Below are positions 33,001 through 42,437 of a stretch of 64,000 nt of DNA, piece by piece. This DNA comes from Chitinophagaceae bacterium (lineage in GTDB: Bacteria; Bacteroidota; Bacteroidia; Chitinophagales; Chitinophagaceae): contig JADKAM010000001.1 in assembly GCA_016715365.1 (NCBI GenBank), positions 496,001 to 560,000 on the forward strand, given 5' to 3'. Position 1 is the first letter of the stretch. Each line of letters begins with the position of its first letter. The translations under genes and the position numbers were made by a program. The notes below the pieces were generated by a model that was given only the letters and a program-made list of their open reading frames with translations, ran no database searches and had not been told where the DNA came from.

Positions 33001-35824
33001 TGGGTGTATTGGGGAAGATATAAGAAGAACCCCTTATCGCTTTCCAGTCGGCAATATCAGTTGCATTATTATGTGAGCCCGAAAGCGTTAGGTACTGATC
33101 GAATCTGCCAATGGTTCCACCGGCTGCATGGTCATCACCCGTCATAACCACTGCAGCTTTTTTACCGGATGGTAAAAACCAAAACCTGGGTAAAGGTTTA
33201 CGATGCAGGTTACTTTGAATGATGATATTTGTAAGCAACTGTTGTTGTTCATCGGCCTGTGGTATGGCTACTTTATCCAGGTTAACCCAGTCGGGTTGAG
33301 GATCGCCGGATGCATTGCCAAAGAACAGGTCATTAGAGCGATCGGGGCCAGACTGCCCGTCGCGGTTCTGATTTATCCATGCAGGATTACCCTGCCGGGT
33401 ATAAACAATTGATTTGGCAAGATCGTAGGTAAAAGCAAAAGCAGCACCCCCATTTGTACCAACCAGTTTTTTTGTAACCGCCGGAAAAATTGTTGGCGTA
33501 GTTGCATTTGAATAGAGTGTTGCTATTGCTGAAGCTCCATTTAAATTATAATAATCGGCTGCTCCGTGAAACTGTATCGTTTGATTAACAATTCCTGCAC
33601 CCGGACCATTGGCTGTATTCACCAATAAATACTGATTGGATAAACTGTTTCCTGTGGCAGTGATACCCAACAAAGAAGACAATTGCACATCAGGTTTAAA
33701 AGCAATAAATGTTCCGCCGCTATTAACCCAGTTTGTAAAATTGCTTACATCAGTGCCTGATAAACTCATTTCACCCAATACTACCACATCATAAGCAGCC
33801 AGTAAGCCGGCGTTAACTTCTCCAATTTCTTTTACATCAAATTCATTAAGCCCCTGTGCTCTCAGTACCTCTGCTGTGTAGCGGCTGAATTCATTTGTTG
33901 ATTTATAAACAACCAGTATCGGACCGCCAGTTCCTGTATTTGGTGAAGGCCTGCCTGTAACAATTACAGAAATAACATTTGGTCCGCTGGCTCCGGCTGT
34001 TTCCATATTTCCATTATCATCAAATGCACGGCTTTTAATAACCCAGGATCCTGCGGTATTAGGTACAGCAACGTTAATACTCCAGCTGGTTGTACCTGTT
34101 GCCACTGTCCATGTGCTGCCTCCATCCACGGAAACCTCAACACCGCCAATTGCATTAGCATCACTGGCTGTACCGGATATGGTAAGATTAGCGCCACCAA
34201 TAACTGTAGATCCATTTGCCGGTGTAGTAATTACTGATGAGGGGGCGATATTATCAGTAGATGCGGAAGCAATTACCAGCCCGGGCTGAATGGTTACCGG
34301 CTGAACACCCATATCCGCAAATAAATTTACCGTTGCCTGTTGCATGGCTACACTTGGTGCTTCGTTTCCACGGTCATGATTTTCATCCAGGCCCCAACTC
34401 CACTGCACCGTTCCGGCACCAAAAACCCAGGCCCCGCTTGCATGGCGGTATAAAGAAAGTTTATGTGTTTTACCGGTTAATGTTGTGCTGGACATCTGTA
34501 TTCTGCCCGCAGGATTATTTAAAGGATATTGCTCAAAATCAAATTCATACCCCAGTGTTCCATTGGGTAACGTAGCTGTTTGGCCGCTTCCTAAAGTAGC
34601 TATGCTGGTATTACGCCAAAAGCGCAGATTCTTGTAAGTATCGGGTACCAATATAGAACCCGTTGCATCGCCCCAGCTTATCTGCCCGGTCAAAGCATTT
34701 TCGGGTCTGCAGCCATCCGGCGCACTGGATGTGCAACCATCCCGCCAAAGGCCGGTCCAGGTGTTTGTGGGATCGCAATCGCCTCCACAGGTATTTTCGC
34801 CCATGGTTCCTTCTTTATAACAAACCAGCGTACGGTGATTATCTTCCCACCTGGTTTTCCAATACACTTCGTTGCCGCTAAAAAAAGCCAGGTGAACCCC
34901 GTTGTTTCGGGCAGTTTCAAATTTTGTGCGCTCTGCAAGGCTCCAGTATTCATCATGTCCAACAGATAATAATACTTTATGAACCGATGGCGTAATTACT
35001 GTTGCATCTCTGTCCATATCCATGTCTGTGGTATAGCTTACATCATACCCGTTTCTTTCCATCCACCTTACCATGGGGTATTCTGCATTAAATATCCAGT
35101 CTTCTGATGAGCCACTTCCGCCGCCACCGGCCCTGGTATAAAAAGGCCGGTTATAACTTACTTTGGTAGCATGATTAAAACCCGGTACGGATGTACCTGA
35201 ATTATTTACATACAAACTGTTGCCGCCATAACCATTATAGGCCTGCCAGGTAGCATCCGATGTTTTAAAAAGTATTTTAGAATTTCCGTTATCATTTCTT
35301 ACCACAAAAACAATATGGCTTGAGCCATTATTATCTGCCCTGGTAATTTTTGCAATATAAATACCGGAAACCGCACCTGTTGCCGTCCAGGATGCAGATA
35401 CAGCCCAGTTGCTGCAATCTGTTTTGCCTGTTGCTGTTTCATAAAAAGGTGCAGGCTGTGCCTGTCCGGCAAACCCATTTCCCAGATCAGCAACCAGGCG
35501 TGCACCGTTTCCACCATAATATCCGAGCCGGTATATTTTGATACTGTAATTTGTTGCAGGCAGTTTAACGTCAATTTTAAAGTCAACTGTTGTTCCGGTA
35601 TCAATACTCAGATCCGTTGCAAAACCTTGTATGGACAAGTCTCCGGCTCCGCTGATATCCCACTCTGTAGAAGGGTTTCCGGGCAATGCATTTTCAATTG
35701 AAACCGGGTTTTGGGCTTTTGAAAATGTTGAAAAAAATAACAGGAATGTGCTAAGTAATATGGCATACTTAAGCATGCCATTGGCACACAGTGCTGGCTG
35801 TACAGTGTTTTTTGCTGAGTTCAT
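30068..35824 (-). CDS. 1918-residue secreted multidomain protein with type IX sorting domain
   Basis: A signal peptide (to about residue 37) precedes these parts: residues ~45-490, an N,N-dimethylformamidase beta-subunit-like domain (YSIKIYRLGYYGGNGARLV, SVGHDEYWS); ~530-625, an Ig-like domain (VEVSVDGGSTW); ~630-860, a glutamine-amidotransferase-like domain (YDVVVLGEMSL); ~890-1150, a polysaccharide-deacetylase-like domain (AAVVMTGDDHA, FEIGVHLNTGC); ~1280-1440 and ~1540-1695, two DUF4082 modules (AVELGVKFRSATAGYITGIR); ~1745-1830, a fibronectin-like region; and the last ~80 residues, a type A T9SS domain (NYPNPFDKLTTITYYL, ending KKMIIQ). It would be exported and attached outside. Domain names rest on recall, and the enzymatic role is inference. 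Confidence 0.85.
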   Translation of the reverse strand: MNSAKNTVQPALCANGMLKYAILLSTFLLFFSTFSKAQNPVSIENALPGNPSTEWDISGAGDLSIQGFATDLSIDTGTTVDFKIDVKLPATNYSIKIYRLGYYGGNGARLVADLGNGFAGQAQPAPFYETATGKTDCSNWAVSASWTATGAVSGIYIAKITRADNNGSSHIVFVVRNDNGNSKILFKTSDATWQAYNGYGGNSLYVNNSGTSVPGFNHATKVSYNRPFYTRAGGGGSGSSEDWIFNAEYPMVRWMERNGYDVSYTTDMDMDRDATVITPSVHKVLLSVGHDEYWSLAERTKFETARNNGVHLAFFSGNEVYWKTRWEDNHRTLVCYKEGTMGENTCGGDCDPTNTWTGLWRDGCTSSAPDGCRPENALTGQISWGDATGSILVPDTYKNLRFWRNTSIATLGSGQTATLPNGTLGYEFDFEQYPLNNPAGRIQMSSTTLTGKTHKLSLYRHASGAWVFGAGTVQWSWGLDENHDRGNEAPSVAMQQATVNLFADMGVQPVTIQPGLVIASASTDNIAPSSVITTPANGSTVIGGANLTISGTASDANAIGGVEVSVDGGSTWTVATGTTSWSINVAVPNTAGSWVIKSRAFDDNGNMETAGASGPNVISVIVTGRPSPNTGTGGPILVVYKSTNEFSRYTAEVLRAQGLNEFDVKEIGEVNAGLLAAYDVVVLGEMSLSGTDVSNFTNWVNSGGTFIAFKPDVQLSSLLGITATGNSLSNQYLLVNTANGPGAGIVNQTIQFHGAADYYNLNGASAIATLYSNATTPTIFPAVTKKLVGTNGGAAFAFTYDLAKSIVYTRQGNPAWINQNRDGQSGPDRSNDLFFGNASGDPQPDWVNLDKVAIPQADEQQQLLTNIIIQSNLHRKPLPRFWFLPSGKKAAVVMTGDDHAAGGTIGRFDQYLTLSGSHNNATDIADWKAIRGSSYIFPNTPITNAQAAAYEAQGFEIGVHLNTGCANYTQSALNSFFATQLGDMATTFPGISATSTHRTHCIAWSGWSVMAAEEFNHGIYLDANYYYWPDTWVQNRPGMFTGSGMPMRFATLNGAMIDCYQVATQLTDESGINYTLHINSLLDKATGPEGYYGVFCANMHTDVNGGTSTAGSDAIIAAAQAKNIPVISAKQMLTWLDGRNSSAFTNLVWNNNILTFGIDANAQARNLKAMLPKRGDSSLVLQSITRNGNAVTFTSETIKGIEYAFFDAASGNYTAIYQTVICTTPTAVLASTSAAVCNGNGPVSIQLSAATGAAPYTIVVNGQTYTNVTVGTPFITYTPNELSTWNNNVTGGEPTVVDNSAVELGVKFRSATAGYITGIRFYKRTANTGTHTGSLWSVTGTLLATVTFTAESASGWQQAKFSNPVHIDANTTYVASYFAPNGQYAFTANAFQSSGITNGPLTLLQSGSEGPNGVYKYNSSSVFPNDSYNHANYWVDVLFVPEITTPQVTDFVLSSITTDDDCVNNGPLVSNTTVTVNPLPTGTIATSLGNVCRGSNIQLTFNATAGTGPFQLMVNGNTYNNVQSGVSFATGITAIAGEKSIWGSSGSPTTPSVNDNSAIELGVKFRSSVHGTITGIRIYKGSAFALSGMVGKLYSASGTLLASVNFTNTNNNNVGWVEARFSSPVAVTANTTYVASYFSPAPGWFAMTPGYFSSSAYINQPLTALKNGTDGPNGIYKYGGGFPDQNPNGANYWVDVLFETISMNLALTSITDNNGCGRTMATDIPVFIVNCGPLPISLLDLHAVGAGTKAQLYWSTSFEQNNRGFEIQRSVDGVNWLSIGFVPGRVNSNTLQKYTYDDIGLSPSRYYYRLKQLDIDDRFTYSNIAIVNMENKNEYVLGQNYPNPFDKLTTITYYLPRAEKVNIMLFDIKGRAIKVILEEFQQKGSYNINVQKNELAGGVYYYRMTAGKFTSIKKMIIQ

Positions 35825-36107
35825 GTTTTAAAGGCACTTAGGGTTTATAAATGCTCTGGGGAGGTAGTTCTTAGGTATTAATGATTTCAGGAGGGTGTTG
35901 CTGGTATAAAATAAATGCAATCTTATACTATTATTTTGAATTTAGCAACAATTTATTAGTAAAAATACGGTCTGATTATTTGCTACGCTTTTCGCTTTTG
36001 TTAATGATGGCAGCTGGCTAGCTTCAATTTCGTTACACAAAAGGAAGTATTATTAATAATTAATCAGGTTTTGTTTATATTAACAGCACTAAATAAATCA
36101 TCACTGT

Positions 36108-38279
36108 ATGAAGATGTTACTCTTTGTTTTCCTGATTCCATTTCAACTTATTGCACAGCCATTTTCCAATAGCGAAGTTGCGTCCTGGAAAAAACAAGCT
36201 GGCAACATTACCATCATCCGTGATCATTATGGCATACCACATGTGTATGGCAAAACAGATGCCGATGCGGTGTTTGGTTTATTATATGCACAGTGCGAAG
36301 ATGATTTTAGAAGAGTGGAGATGAATTATATTGAAAAGCTGGGCCGCCTGGCCGAAGTGAATGGAGAAAAAGATCTGTATAACGATCTGCTGATACGCCT
36401 GGTAATTGACAGTGCCGATGCCATAAAAGATTACAACAATGCCAACGATACACTCAAGAGAATTTTAAATGCTTTTGCTGATGGCATTAATTATTTTCTG
36501 CACAAAAATCAAAAGATAAAACCAATCTTACTCAATCATTTTGAGCCATGGTATCCTTTACTATGGACCGATGGAAGCATTGGTGCCATCAGCACCGGTG
36601 GAATATCTGTTGAAGAATTAAAAAATTTCTATTCGGGCAGTGATGAGGCTTTTACCAAAAGAGCATTTAAAGAAGAAGATCCAACAGGTTCTAACGGATT
36701 TGCTTTTGCGCCAACAATCACCGAAAGCGGTAAAGCCATTTTATACATCAACCCACATGTAACATTTTATTTCAGGCCCGAGGTACACATGGTAAGTGAA
36801 GAGGGATTAAATGCTTACGGTGCCGTTACCTGGGGACAGCCATTTATTTACCAGGGTTTTAATGAGCGCTGCGGCTGGATGCATACCAGCAGCCAGGCAG
36901 ATATTTCGGACGCATATATTGTAAAGCTTACCAAAAAGGACAATCATTTGTTTTACGAATTTGATGGAGTTGAAAGAACGGTAAGCAATAAGAATATCTA
37001 CGTAAAATATAAAACAGCCAGTGGTTTTGAAACAAAAACTTTTAATGCACTGTTTACGCATCATGGGCCCATTTTAGCAAAGCGTGATGGAAAGTATTTG
37101 AGCCTGCGACATAACAACCGTGATACAAAAGGTTTTATGCAAAGCTGGTTGCGTACTAAAACAAAAAGCTTTGCCGATTTTAAAAAAACAATGGACATGG
37201 GCGCCAACCCCAGCAACAATACGGTGTATGCCGATGCAGAAGGAAATATTGCTTACTGGCATGGTAATTTTTTGCCTAAGCGTGATCCCAAATACGACTG
37301 GAGCAAACCCGTTGATGGAAGCACATCTGCCACTACATGGCAGGGCTACCATTCGGTAAATGAAAGCGTACATATGTACAATCCTGCAAACGGCTGGTTG
37401 CAAAACTGTAACTCCACGCCTTTTACTGTTGCAGGTAAATACAGTCCGAAGAAAACAGACTATGCAGCTTACCTGGCGCCCGATGGTGAAAACTTCCGGG
37501 GCATCAATGCGGTGAGGGTATTGGATGAAGAAAAGAAATATACGCTGGATAAAGTAATAAAAGCCGGTTATGATACCCGCCTGGCTGCTTTTGAAGTTTT
37601 ATTGCCTGCACTGATAAATAGCTATGACAATAAATTGAATAAAAATGATACAGCTTTTCTGCAACTGAAAGAGGTAATGGCTGTTTTAAAAAAATGGGAT
37701 TACCGCAGTGCAGAAAATTCTGTTGCCACTACACTAGCTATAACATGGGGCGAAAAACTTTTACCATTGATGGGCGAAATAAAATACAAGGGCAATCAGG
37801 TTGAAGTAGCAAAATATTTTGCTGCAAACGCAACTGCCGATGAACTGCTTAAACCCATGCTTGCCGTAATGAAAGATTTAAAAAACAATTTTGGCAAATG
37901 GCAGGTTGCCTGGGGAGCCATAAACCGTTTTCAACGCATTGCAAATGATATTGAATATAAGTTTGATGATAGTAAGCCAAGCCTGCCGGATGGGTTTGCC
38001 TCTGCAACCTGGGGCATGTTACCATCCTACAGCAGCAGCACGTATCCGGGTACTAAAAAAAGATATGGCTACCATGGTAACAGTTTTATTTGTGCTGTTG
38101 AGTTTGGCAAGAGAATAAAAGCAAAATCTTTATTGGCTGGTGGCGAAAGCGGCGATACCAATTCAAAACATTTTTTTGACCAGGGATTGATGTACAGCAA
38201 AGGGCAGTTTAAAGAGGTGTTGTTTTATAAAGAAGATGTGTTGAAGCATGTAGAAAGGAAATATCATCCCGGGGAATAA
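36108..38279 (+). CDS. Penicillin-acylase-family N-terminal nucleophile hydrolase
   Basis: The 723-residue precursor has a signal peptide (MLLFVFLIPFQLIAQP), an alpha chain (about residues 20-180), a spacer and a beta chain that starts at S195 in GSNGFAFAPT, the autocatalytic nucleophile position of this family. Further family blocks are DHYGIPHVYGKTDADAVFGL at the N-terminus, and INPHVTFYFRPEVHM, AVTWGQPFIYQGFNERCGW and NTVYADAEGNIAYWHGNF. The closest functional group is acyl-homoserine lactone/aculeacin acylases. It would act in the periplasm or outside, cutting amide bonds; substrate unknown. It is convergent with the beta-lactamase-fold gene, with an inverted repeat in between. Confidence 0.92.
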   Translation: MKMLLFVFLIPFQLIAQPFSNSEVASWKKQAGNITIIRDHYGIPHVYGKTDADAVFGLLYAQCEDDFRRVEMNYIEKLGRLAEVNGEKDLYNDLLIRLVIDSADAIKDYNNANDTLKRILNAFADGINYFLHKNQKIKPILLNHFEPWYPLLWTDGSIGAISTGGISVEELKNFYSGSDEAFTKRAFKEEDPTGSNGFAFAPTITESGKAILYINPHVTFYFRPEVHMVSEEGLNAYGAVTWGQPFIYQGFNERCGWMHTSSQADISDAYIVKLTKKDNHLFYEFDGVERTVSNKNIYVKYKTASGFETKTFNALFTHHGPILAKRDGKYLSLRHNNRDTKGFMQSWLRTKTKSFADFKKTMDMGANPSNNTVYADAEGNIAYWHGNFLPKRDPKYDWSKPVDGSTSATTWQGYHSVNESVHMYNPANGWLQNCNSTPFTVAGKYSPKKTDYAAYLAPDGENFRGINAVRVLDEEKKYTLDKVIKAGYDTRLAAFEVLLPALINSYDNKLNKNDTAFLQLKEVMAVLKKWDYRSAENSVATTLAITWGEKLLPLMGEIKYKGNQVEVAKYFAANATADELLKPMLAVMKDLKNNFGKWQVAWGAINRFQRIANDIEYKFDDSKPSLPDGFASATWGMLPSYSSSTYPGTKKRYGYHGNSFICAVEFGKRIKAKSLLAGGESGDTNSKHFFDQGLMYSKGQFKEVLFYKEDVLKHVERKYHPGE

Positions 38280-38282
38280 ATA

Positions 38283-38348
38283 AACCGCAGAGACAGAGAG
38301 AAATAAAATTCCTTTAGTTTAAACTCTGCACCTCCCCGTCTCTGCGGT
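38283..38348. repeat. Inverted repeat between convergent genes
   Basis: ACCGCAGAGAC (38283-38293) and GTCTCTGCGGT (38338-38348) are perfect 11-bp arms separated by 44 bp that include further GAGAGA/CTCTGC pairings. Similar 'GCAGAGAC' intergenic elements recur in Bacteroidota genomes as I recall them. It may act as a transcription stop for both genes. Confidence 0.55.
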
Positions 38349-38355
38349 AATAAAA

Positions 38356-39936
38356 TCATTGCTTTGGCACTTCCTTTATATGATACTCCTGTATCAACGC
38401 CGGGTTCTCCGGCGACAGTGTAAAATATACTTCCATATTTATTTTTTCGCCTTCAATAATAAAACTGCCACGCAACTGGTTCTCGGGCTTTGTTGCTTTT
38501 ATGGCAATTATTTTTCCGGCTTTGCTGTACAGATCCTTTGCTTCTTTCTTTAAACTGTCAATGGGGTAATCGGGGAAAAAGTTTTCGGCAAAAATGCCGC
38601 TTTTTTCGGCATTGTTCCAGTCGGGTAAAATTTTAAGCAATTCATTTTTGCGCTGCTCTAAAATTTTTGATGGCACTATTTGCCTGGGTTGCAAACCGGC
38701 TATTTTAATTAAGGTATCCAGCACACGCAGGTTTATGGCACCCATGGGTGCATAGGTACGGTTGGCAAAAGCCATTACACCAATCCCATATTCGGGCATG
38801 ATGCGCCACTGGCTTCCAAAGCCGGGCAGGCCACCGCTGTGGGCAATATATACTTTACCATCACAGTCTTTCATCCAGCCCAAACCATAGCAATAGGCAG
38901 TTGTAGTTGCACAGGTTCTTCCATCCGGAAAAATAAAATTTGCATTAAAGGCATTCACCCGCCAGGGATGATGCATCTCTCTAACTGAACTTCTTTTTAC
39001 CGGGCCATCATCTTTTGCGTTGTTGGGCGGCCATGCACTCATGTGAAAAGCCATATAGTTTGCAAACTCATCAATAGAAGTTATCATGGCGCCCATTGCT
39101 CCCCAGCTACCGTCTTTGGTATCATGCAGTAATATTTCTTCGTTCCATTGTTCATTTAACCAACGGTATCCATGAGCCAGTTTATCAGGAGTAACATCAC
39201 CAAATTCGTAGGTGGTAGTTTTCATGCCCAATGGGTCCAGAATATTTTTCTTGATATAATCCTGGTACCGCATGCCGGAAACTTTGCTGATGATTTTTCC
39301 CTGAAGTGCAAAACCTAAATTGCTGTATTCATACGCAATGCCGGGCGGGTTGGAAAAAGAGATCTGTTTACCAATAAACTCCATCAGGTCTTTATCAGTA
39401 TCGGCAAGCTGCCTGTCGCCCCAGGGATTGTCTTCAGGAAAACCGGCACCATGTGTCATTAAATGACGGATGGTAATAACCGGTGCATCGGCAGTTGGGT
39501 ACTTCAGATTTTTTAATTCAGGGATGTACAAATAAGCAGGATCATCTAAATTCAGTTTTCCTTCATCACGCAGTTTTAACATGGCCATGCAGGTAAAACT
39601 TTTACTCATAGAGGCAATGCGGAAAAGTGAAGCAGATGTTGCCGGAGTTTTCTTTGCCACATCGGTATAACCATAACTGTTTTTATACAGCAGCTGTCCA
39701 TCTACCACAATACCAAATGATATAGCTGGAAAATGATTGTCTGTTGCGTATTTTTTATACAGGCTGTCTATTACTGTAAAAGCCGCTTTAATTTTCTCTA
39801 CCCGGTTGGCATCAGCAAAAACTGCCGGCACATAAGCAGAGTCGTACAACACAGTTGCCGCACCTGATTTTTCTGCTGATTGTTTGCAGGAAATAAAAAC
39901 GGAAATGACTGCAATGAATAAAAAATATTTTTTCAT
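38356..39936 (-). CDS. Beta-lactamase-fold serine hydrolase lipoprotein
   Basis: I take the ATG at 39936 (526 residues), where a lipoprotein signal MKKYFLFIAVISVFISC begins; the longer frame adds 28 Cys/Arg-rich residues that overlap the small upstream gene. Class C beta-lactamase/penicillin-binding motifs are complete: S-x-x-K in RIASMSKSFTC (near residue 108), Y-S-N in YEYSNLGF, and HSGG in YIAHSGGLPG. Such enzymes are D-stereospecific peptidases or esterases; the C-terminal 110 residues are a lipocalin-like strand domain. It probably sits at the outer membrane. The tiny gene at 39954 precedes it by 17 bases. Confidence 0.9.
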   Translation of the reverse strand: MKKYFLFIAVISVFISCKQSAEKSGAATVLYDSAYVPAVFADANRVEKIKAAFTVIDSLYKKYATDNHFPAISFGIVVDGQLLYKNSYGYTDVAKKTPATSASLFRIASMSKSFTCMAMLKLRDEGKLNLDDPAYLYIPELKNLKYPTADAPVITIRHLMTHGAGFPEDNPWGDRQLADTDKDLMEFIGKQISFSNPPGIAYEYSNLGFALQGKIISKVSGMRYQDYIKKNILDPLGMKTTTYEFGDVTPDKLAHGYRWLNEQWNEEILLHDTKDGSWGAMGAMITSIDEFANYMAFHMSAWPPNNAKDDGPVKRSSVREMHHPWRVNAFNANFIFPDGRTCATTTAYCYGLGWMKDCDGKVYIAHSGGLPGFGSQWRIMPEYGIGVMAFANRTYAPMGAINLRVLDTLIKIAGLQPRQIVPSKILEQRKNELLKILPDWNNAEKSGIFAENFFPDYPIDSLKKEAKDLYSKAGKIIAIKATKPENQLRGSFIIEGEKINMEVYFTLSPENPALIQEYHIKEVPKQ

Positions 39937-39953
39937 ACTGATTTTTTTAACTG

Positions 39954-40133
39954 TTACCCGTTTTGTTCTGCTTTGGATTCTGCAACAAAATCTGCAACAG
40001 ATTTTTTCTCTTCCATACATTCCATATGTGCAAGCTCCATCATTTCAATATCGTCCGGTAATACAAGTCCGGCTTTGGTAAATTCAGTTTTTACCTGGGC
40101 GTACCAATCGTTAAATGAGGTTTCTGTAAACAT
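39954..40133 (-). CDS. Small acidic protein, 59 residues
   Basis: An ATG at 40133 opens a 59-codon frame: it starts MFTETSFNDWYAQVKTEF, continues through a hydrophobic GLVLPDD, and has Met/Glu-rich helix-like segments (EMMELAHMECMEEKK). No signal peptide or known motif. Codon use looks natural, and it ends 17 bases before the serine hydrolase start on the same strand, so the two are likely co-transcribed. It fills what otherwise would be a 200-bp gap. Function unknown. Confidence 0.6.
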   Translation of the reverse strand: MFTETSFNDWYAQVKTEFTKAGLVLPDDIEMMELAHMECMEEKKSVADFVAESKAEQNG

Positions 40134-40195
40134 TCATATTTATTTTTAGTGTTAAAGAATCATGCAGTCTGTTTTGGATTGAATTATATTATCCG

Positions 40196-42388
40196 CTACC
40201 AACCGCCTCCACCGCCACCGCCTCCACCGCCTCCACTGCTGCCTCCACCAAAGGATGAACCGCCACCTGATGAACTGGATGGAGGTGAACTTGCCGATGA
40301 AATGGCGCCACTGAAAGATGAGGCAAAGGAAGAGCTGAAATTATTGTTCCTGCTCATGCTTTGAGAAAAAGATGTGCCGGAAGAAACATTACCATCCAGG
40401 CTGGCGGTATCTATGATCTCTTCAAATTTTTGTCCCCATTCATTTTCACAGCCAAGGGCAATGGCAAAGGGTAGATATTTTTCGTAGAGCTCAAGCGATT
40501 TTTTGGGCGGGCTCATCAGGTCAAATCTTTTTTCATCGGCCGTGGATAAAAACATGCGGAAGCCTTCAATCTTATCAGCCAATTGCCGCCCTTCGGGGCT
40601 GTATGCTTTTAATAGTTTAGAGAATATTCTAAATACCAGCGAACATAAAATGATGCCGCCAACAAAATAGGCTATCTGCCAGAAGTTTGAAAGATACAGG
40701 GCTCTGAATAATTCTATGGCTCCCCAAATACCTGCTGCAAAGCAAATTAATCCTGGTAATGTGGTGTATTTATTATTCAATGCAAAAAAGCCTTTTTTAC
40801 TTTTTGCAAAACCATCTTTACTTTTATAATTGTCTTCACAATAATTTTGTACGGCTTTGTTCAGATCTCCCAGGTCCTTGTTGTATTTCCCTTTCTCAAT
40901 GCGGCTGCCAATGAGGTCCTCTATATCACTCCAGAATTCTTCATATTTACTTACCGGTTGTTTTGCTGGTAATTTACTTTGGCTGATGACGTATTCGTTG
41001 TGCTTAAAAATAAGCCCGTCTCTTTCCACATCAATTTTAATTTTATGCCTTACGGCCGCATCAACCATGGTGGCAGCAGTTAACTGCATATTGAATTCCT
41101 GGTGGTAGATATATCCTAATGCAGCCGGGCCATAACCGGCAGGTGGTTCAAACAAAGGATATACTGTTCCTTTCTCCGGATCCCGGCCATAGCGAAACCA
41201 GAAAATGAAACAAAAGATGGCAGAGAACAGGGCTGCTAAGGGTAAAAAGAAAACTGCTTTATTATTCCACACATAATATTTAATAGTTTGCCAGGTTGAA
41301 AGTTGGTTTTGTACAAATCCCTTTGGCCATGATGTGGCAATGGTAAGCCCCTGATAAGGTTGCAGCGATTTTGTAGCTCTGAAAACAATAACAACACTAT
41401 CCCCAATTGTTGTTTGGCTGATGTTACAATTTGCAGCGCTGTCGCCCTGAAAACCTGTATAACATTTACCTGATAATGCAGTAGCTCCTTTGGGAAGTAT
41501 AACCGTACAGCTAGCCGAATCTATTTTAAATGGCCAGCCGTTGCCTGTAACATTCCAATACAGTTCATCAAAATCTTTTAATGATTTTAGCTGATGATCT
41601 GTTTCGTAAGTAATGCTGTAGGTATATGTTCCTTTATCCAGAAAAATATCTTTGCTTCCGGTGTAAACCAAAATACCGTTCTCATAATTTTCTGTGTGGT
41701 AGTTTTCTGTTTTTCCATCACGCAATACCTCCTTCAGTTTAAAAGTTGTGTTCTGAAAAAGTTTATATTTATTAATGTAGTAAAGAGGGAATGCTCTTAC
41801 AATTCCTCTTTTGATCTCATTGTTTACAGTAGCATCTTCCGATGCGCCGTCGCTGGCATAAACTGAATTTGTTTCGCCATTGCCATTGTGTATGCTTATC
41901 TCTTCCTGCACCAGCAGTTTACCATCAGTACCAACCCGTACCATACTGTTAAAGCTGGTAATCCGGTCGCTGTTGTTTAGTGTTGTGTATTTAGAAAGGG
42001 ATTTACTGGCAGAAAATGTTTTGCGTATCTGCACCTGCAGTTCTTCAACATACAAACGCTTATTGCTGTAAAACTTTGACAGGCTTTTATCAACCGGTTT
42101 TATTTTTTGCTGAGTTTCCAGTATTGTAAATGCCTGTGTTATCTGTTGTTTACCAAAAGCCTGCAGCATGCTCTTAATGGAAGGATACGCTGCCTCTATC
42201 ATCGATTCGGGAATGCTTTGTTCTTTTAAAAAAGCGGTTGCTTCATCATAAAACAGCGAATCTACTTCTGCATCGGTTAAATAATATTCACTGGTTCTGG
42301 TAAAATAATAAGTGGGAATTTTTGCTTTCTGTGCTTCTGCAAAAAAAACAGCAAAAAGAAAAATAAGCAGGGTGATAATTTTCCGCAT
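40196..42388 (-). CDS. DUF2207-domain membrane protein with Gly-rich tail
   Basis: The 730-residue protein starts with a signal peptide (LLIFLFAVFFAEAQ) and about 110 residues unlike typical DUF2207. Then follows the DUF2207 region (about 135-400: ITSFNSMVRVGTDGKLLVQEEI and EVLRDGKTENYH) and helices at about 375-395 and 555-610. A cytoplasmic domain (FRMFLSTADEKRFD) then leads to a Ser/Gly tail that ends in eleven consecutive Gly and a Trp. DUF2207 proteins usually pair with LemA, as here, where lemA lies 49 bases upstream in the same unit. The role of the pair is not established. Confidence 0.9.
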   Translation of the reverse strand: MRKIITLLIFLFAVFFAEAQKAKIPTYYFTRTSEYYLTDAEVDSLFYDEATAFLKEQSIPESMIEAAYPSIKSMLQAFGKQQITQAFTILETQQKIKPVDKSLSKFYSNKRLYVEELQVQIRKTFSASKSLSKYTTLNNSDRITSFNSMVRVGTDGKLLVQEEISIHNGNGETNSVYASDGASEDATVNNEIKRGIVRAFPLYYINKYKLFQNTTFKLKEVLRDGKTENYHTENYENGILVYTGSKDIFLDKGTYTYSITYETDHQLKSLKDFDELYWNVTGNGWPFKIDSASCTVILPKGATALSGKCYTGFQGDSAANCNISQTTIGDSVVIVFRATKSLQPYQGLTIATSWPKGFVQNQLSTWQTIKYYVWNNKAVFFLPLAALFSAIFCFIFWFRYGRDPEKGTVYPLFEPPAGYGPAALGYIYHQEFNMQLTAATMVDAAVRHKIKIDVERDGLIFKHNEYVISQSKLPAKQPVSKYEEFWSDIEDLIGSRIEKGKYNKDLGDLNKAVQNYCEDNYKSKDGFAKSKKGFFALNNKYTTLPGLICFAAGIWGAIELFRALYLSNFWQIAYFVGGIILCSLVFRIFSKLLKAYSPEGRQLADKIEGFRMFLSTADEKRFDLMSPPKKSLELYEKYLPFAIALGCENEWGQKFEEIIDTASLDGNVSSGTSFSQSMSRNNNFSSSFASSFSGAISSASSPPSSSSGGGSSFGGGSSGGGGGGGGGGGW

Positions 42389-42437
42389 GAAATTTTCCGT
42401 TTATAAAAAATGAAAATCAAACAACGAAATATGTTTA

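Noticed and set aside
40200..40260. Proline-rich plus-strand ORF
   Set aside because: It is the antisense of the poly-Gly tail of the DUF2207 protein.
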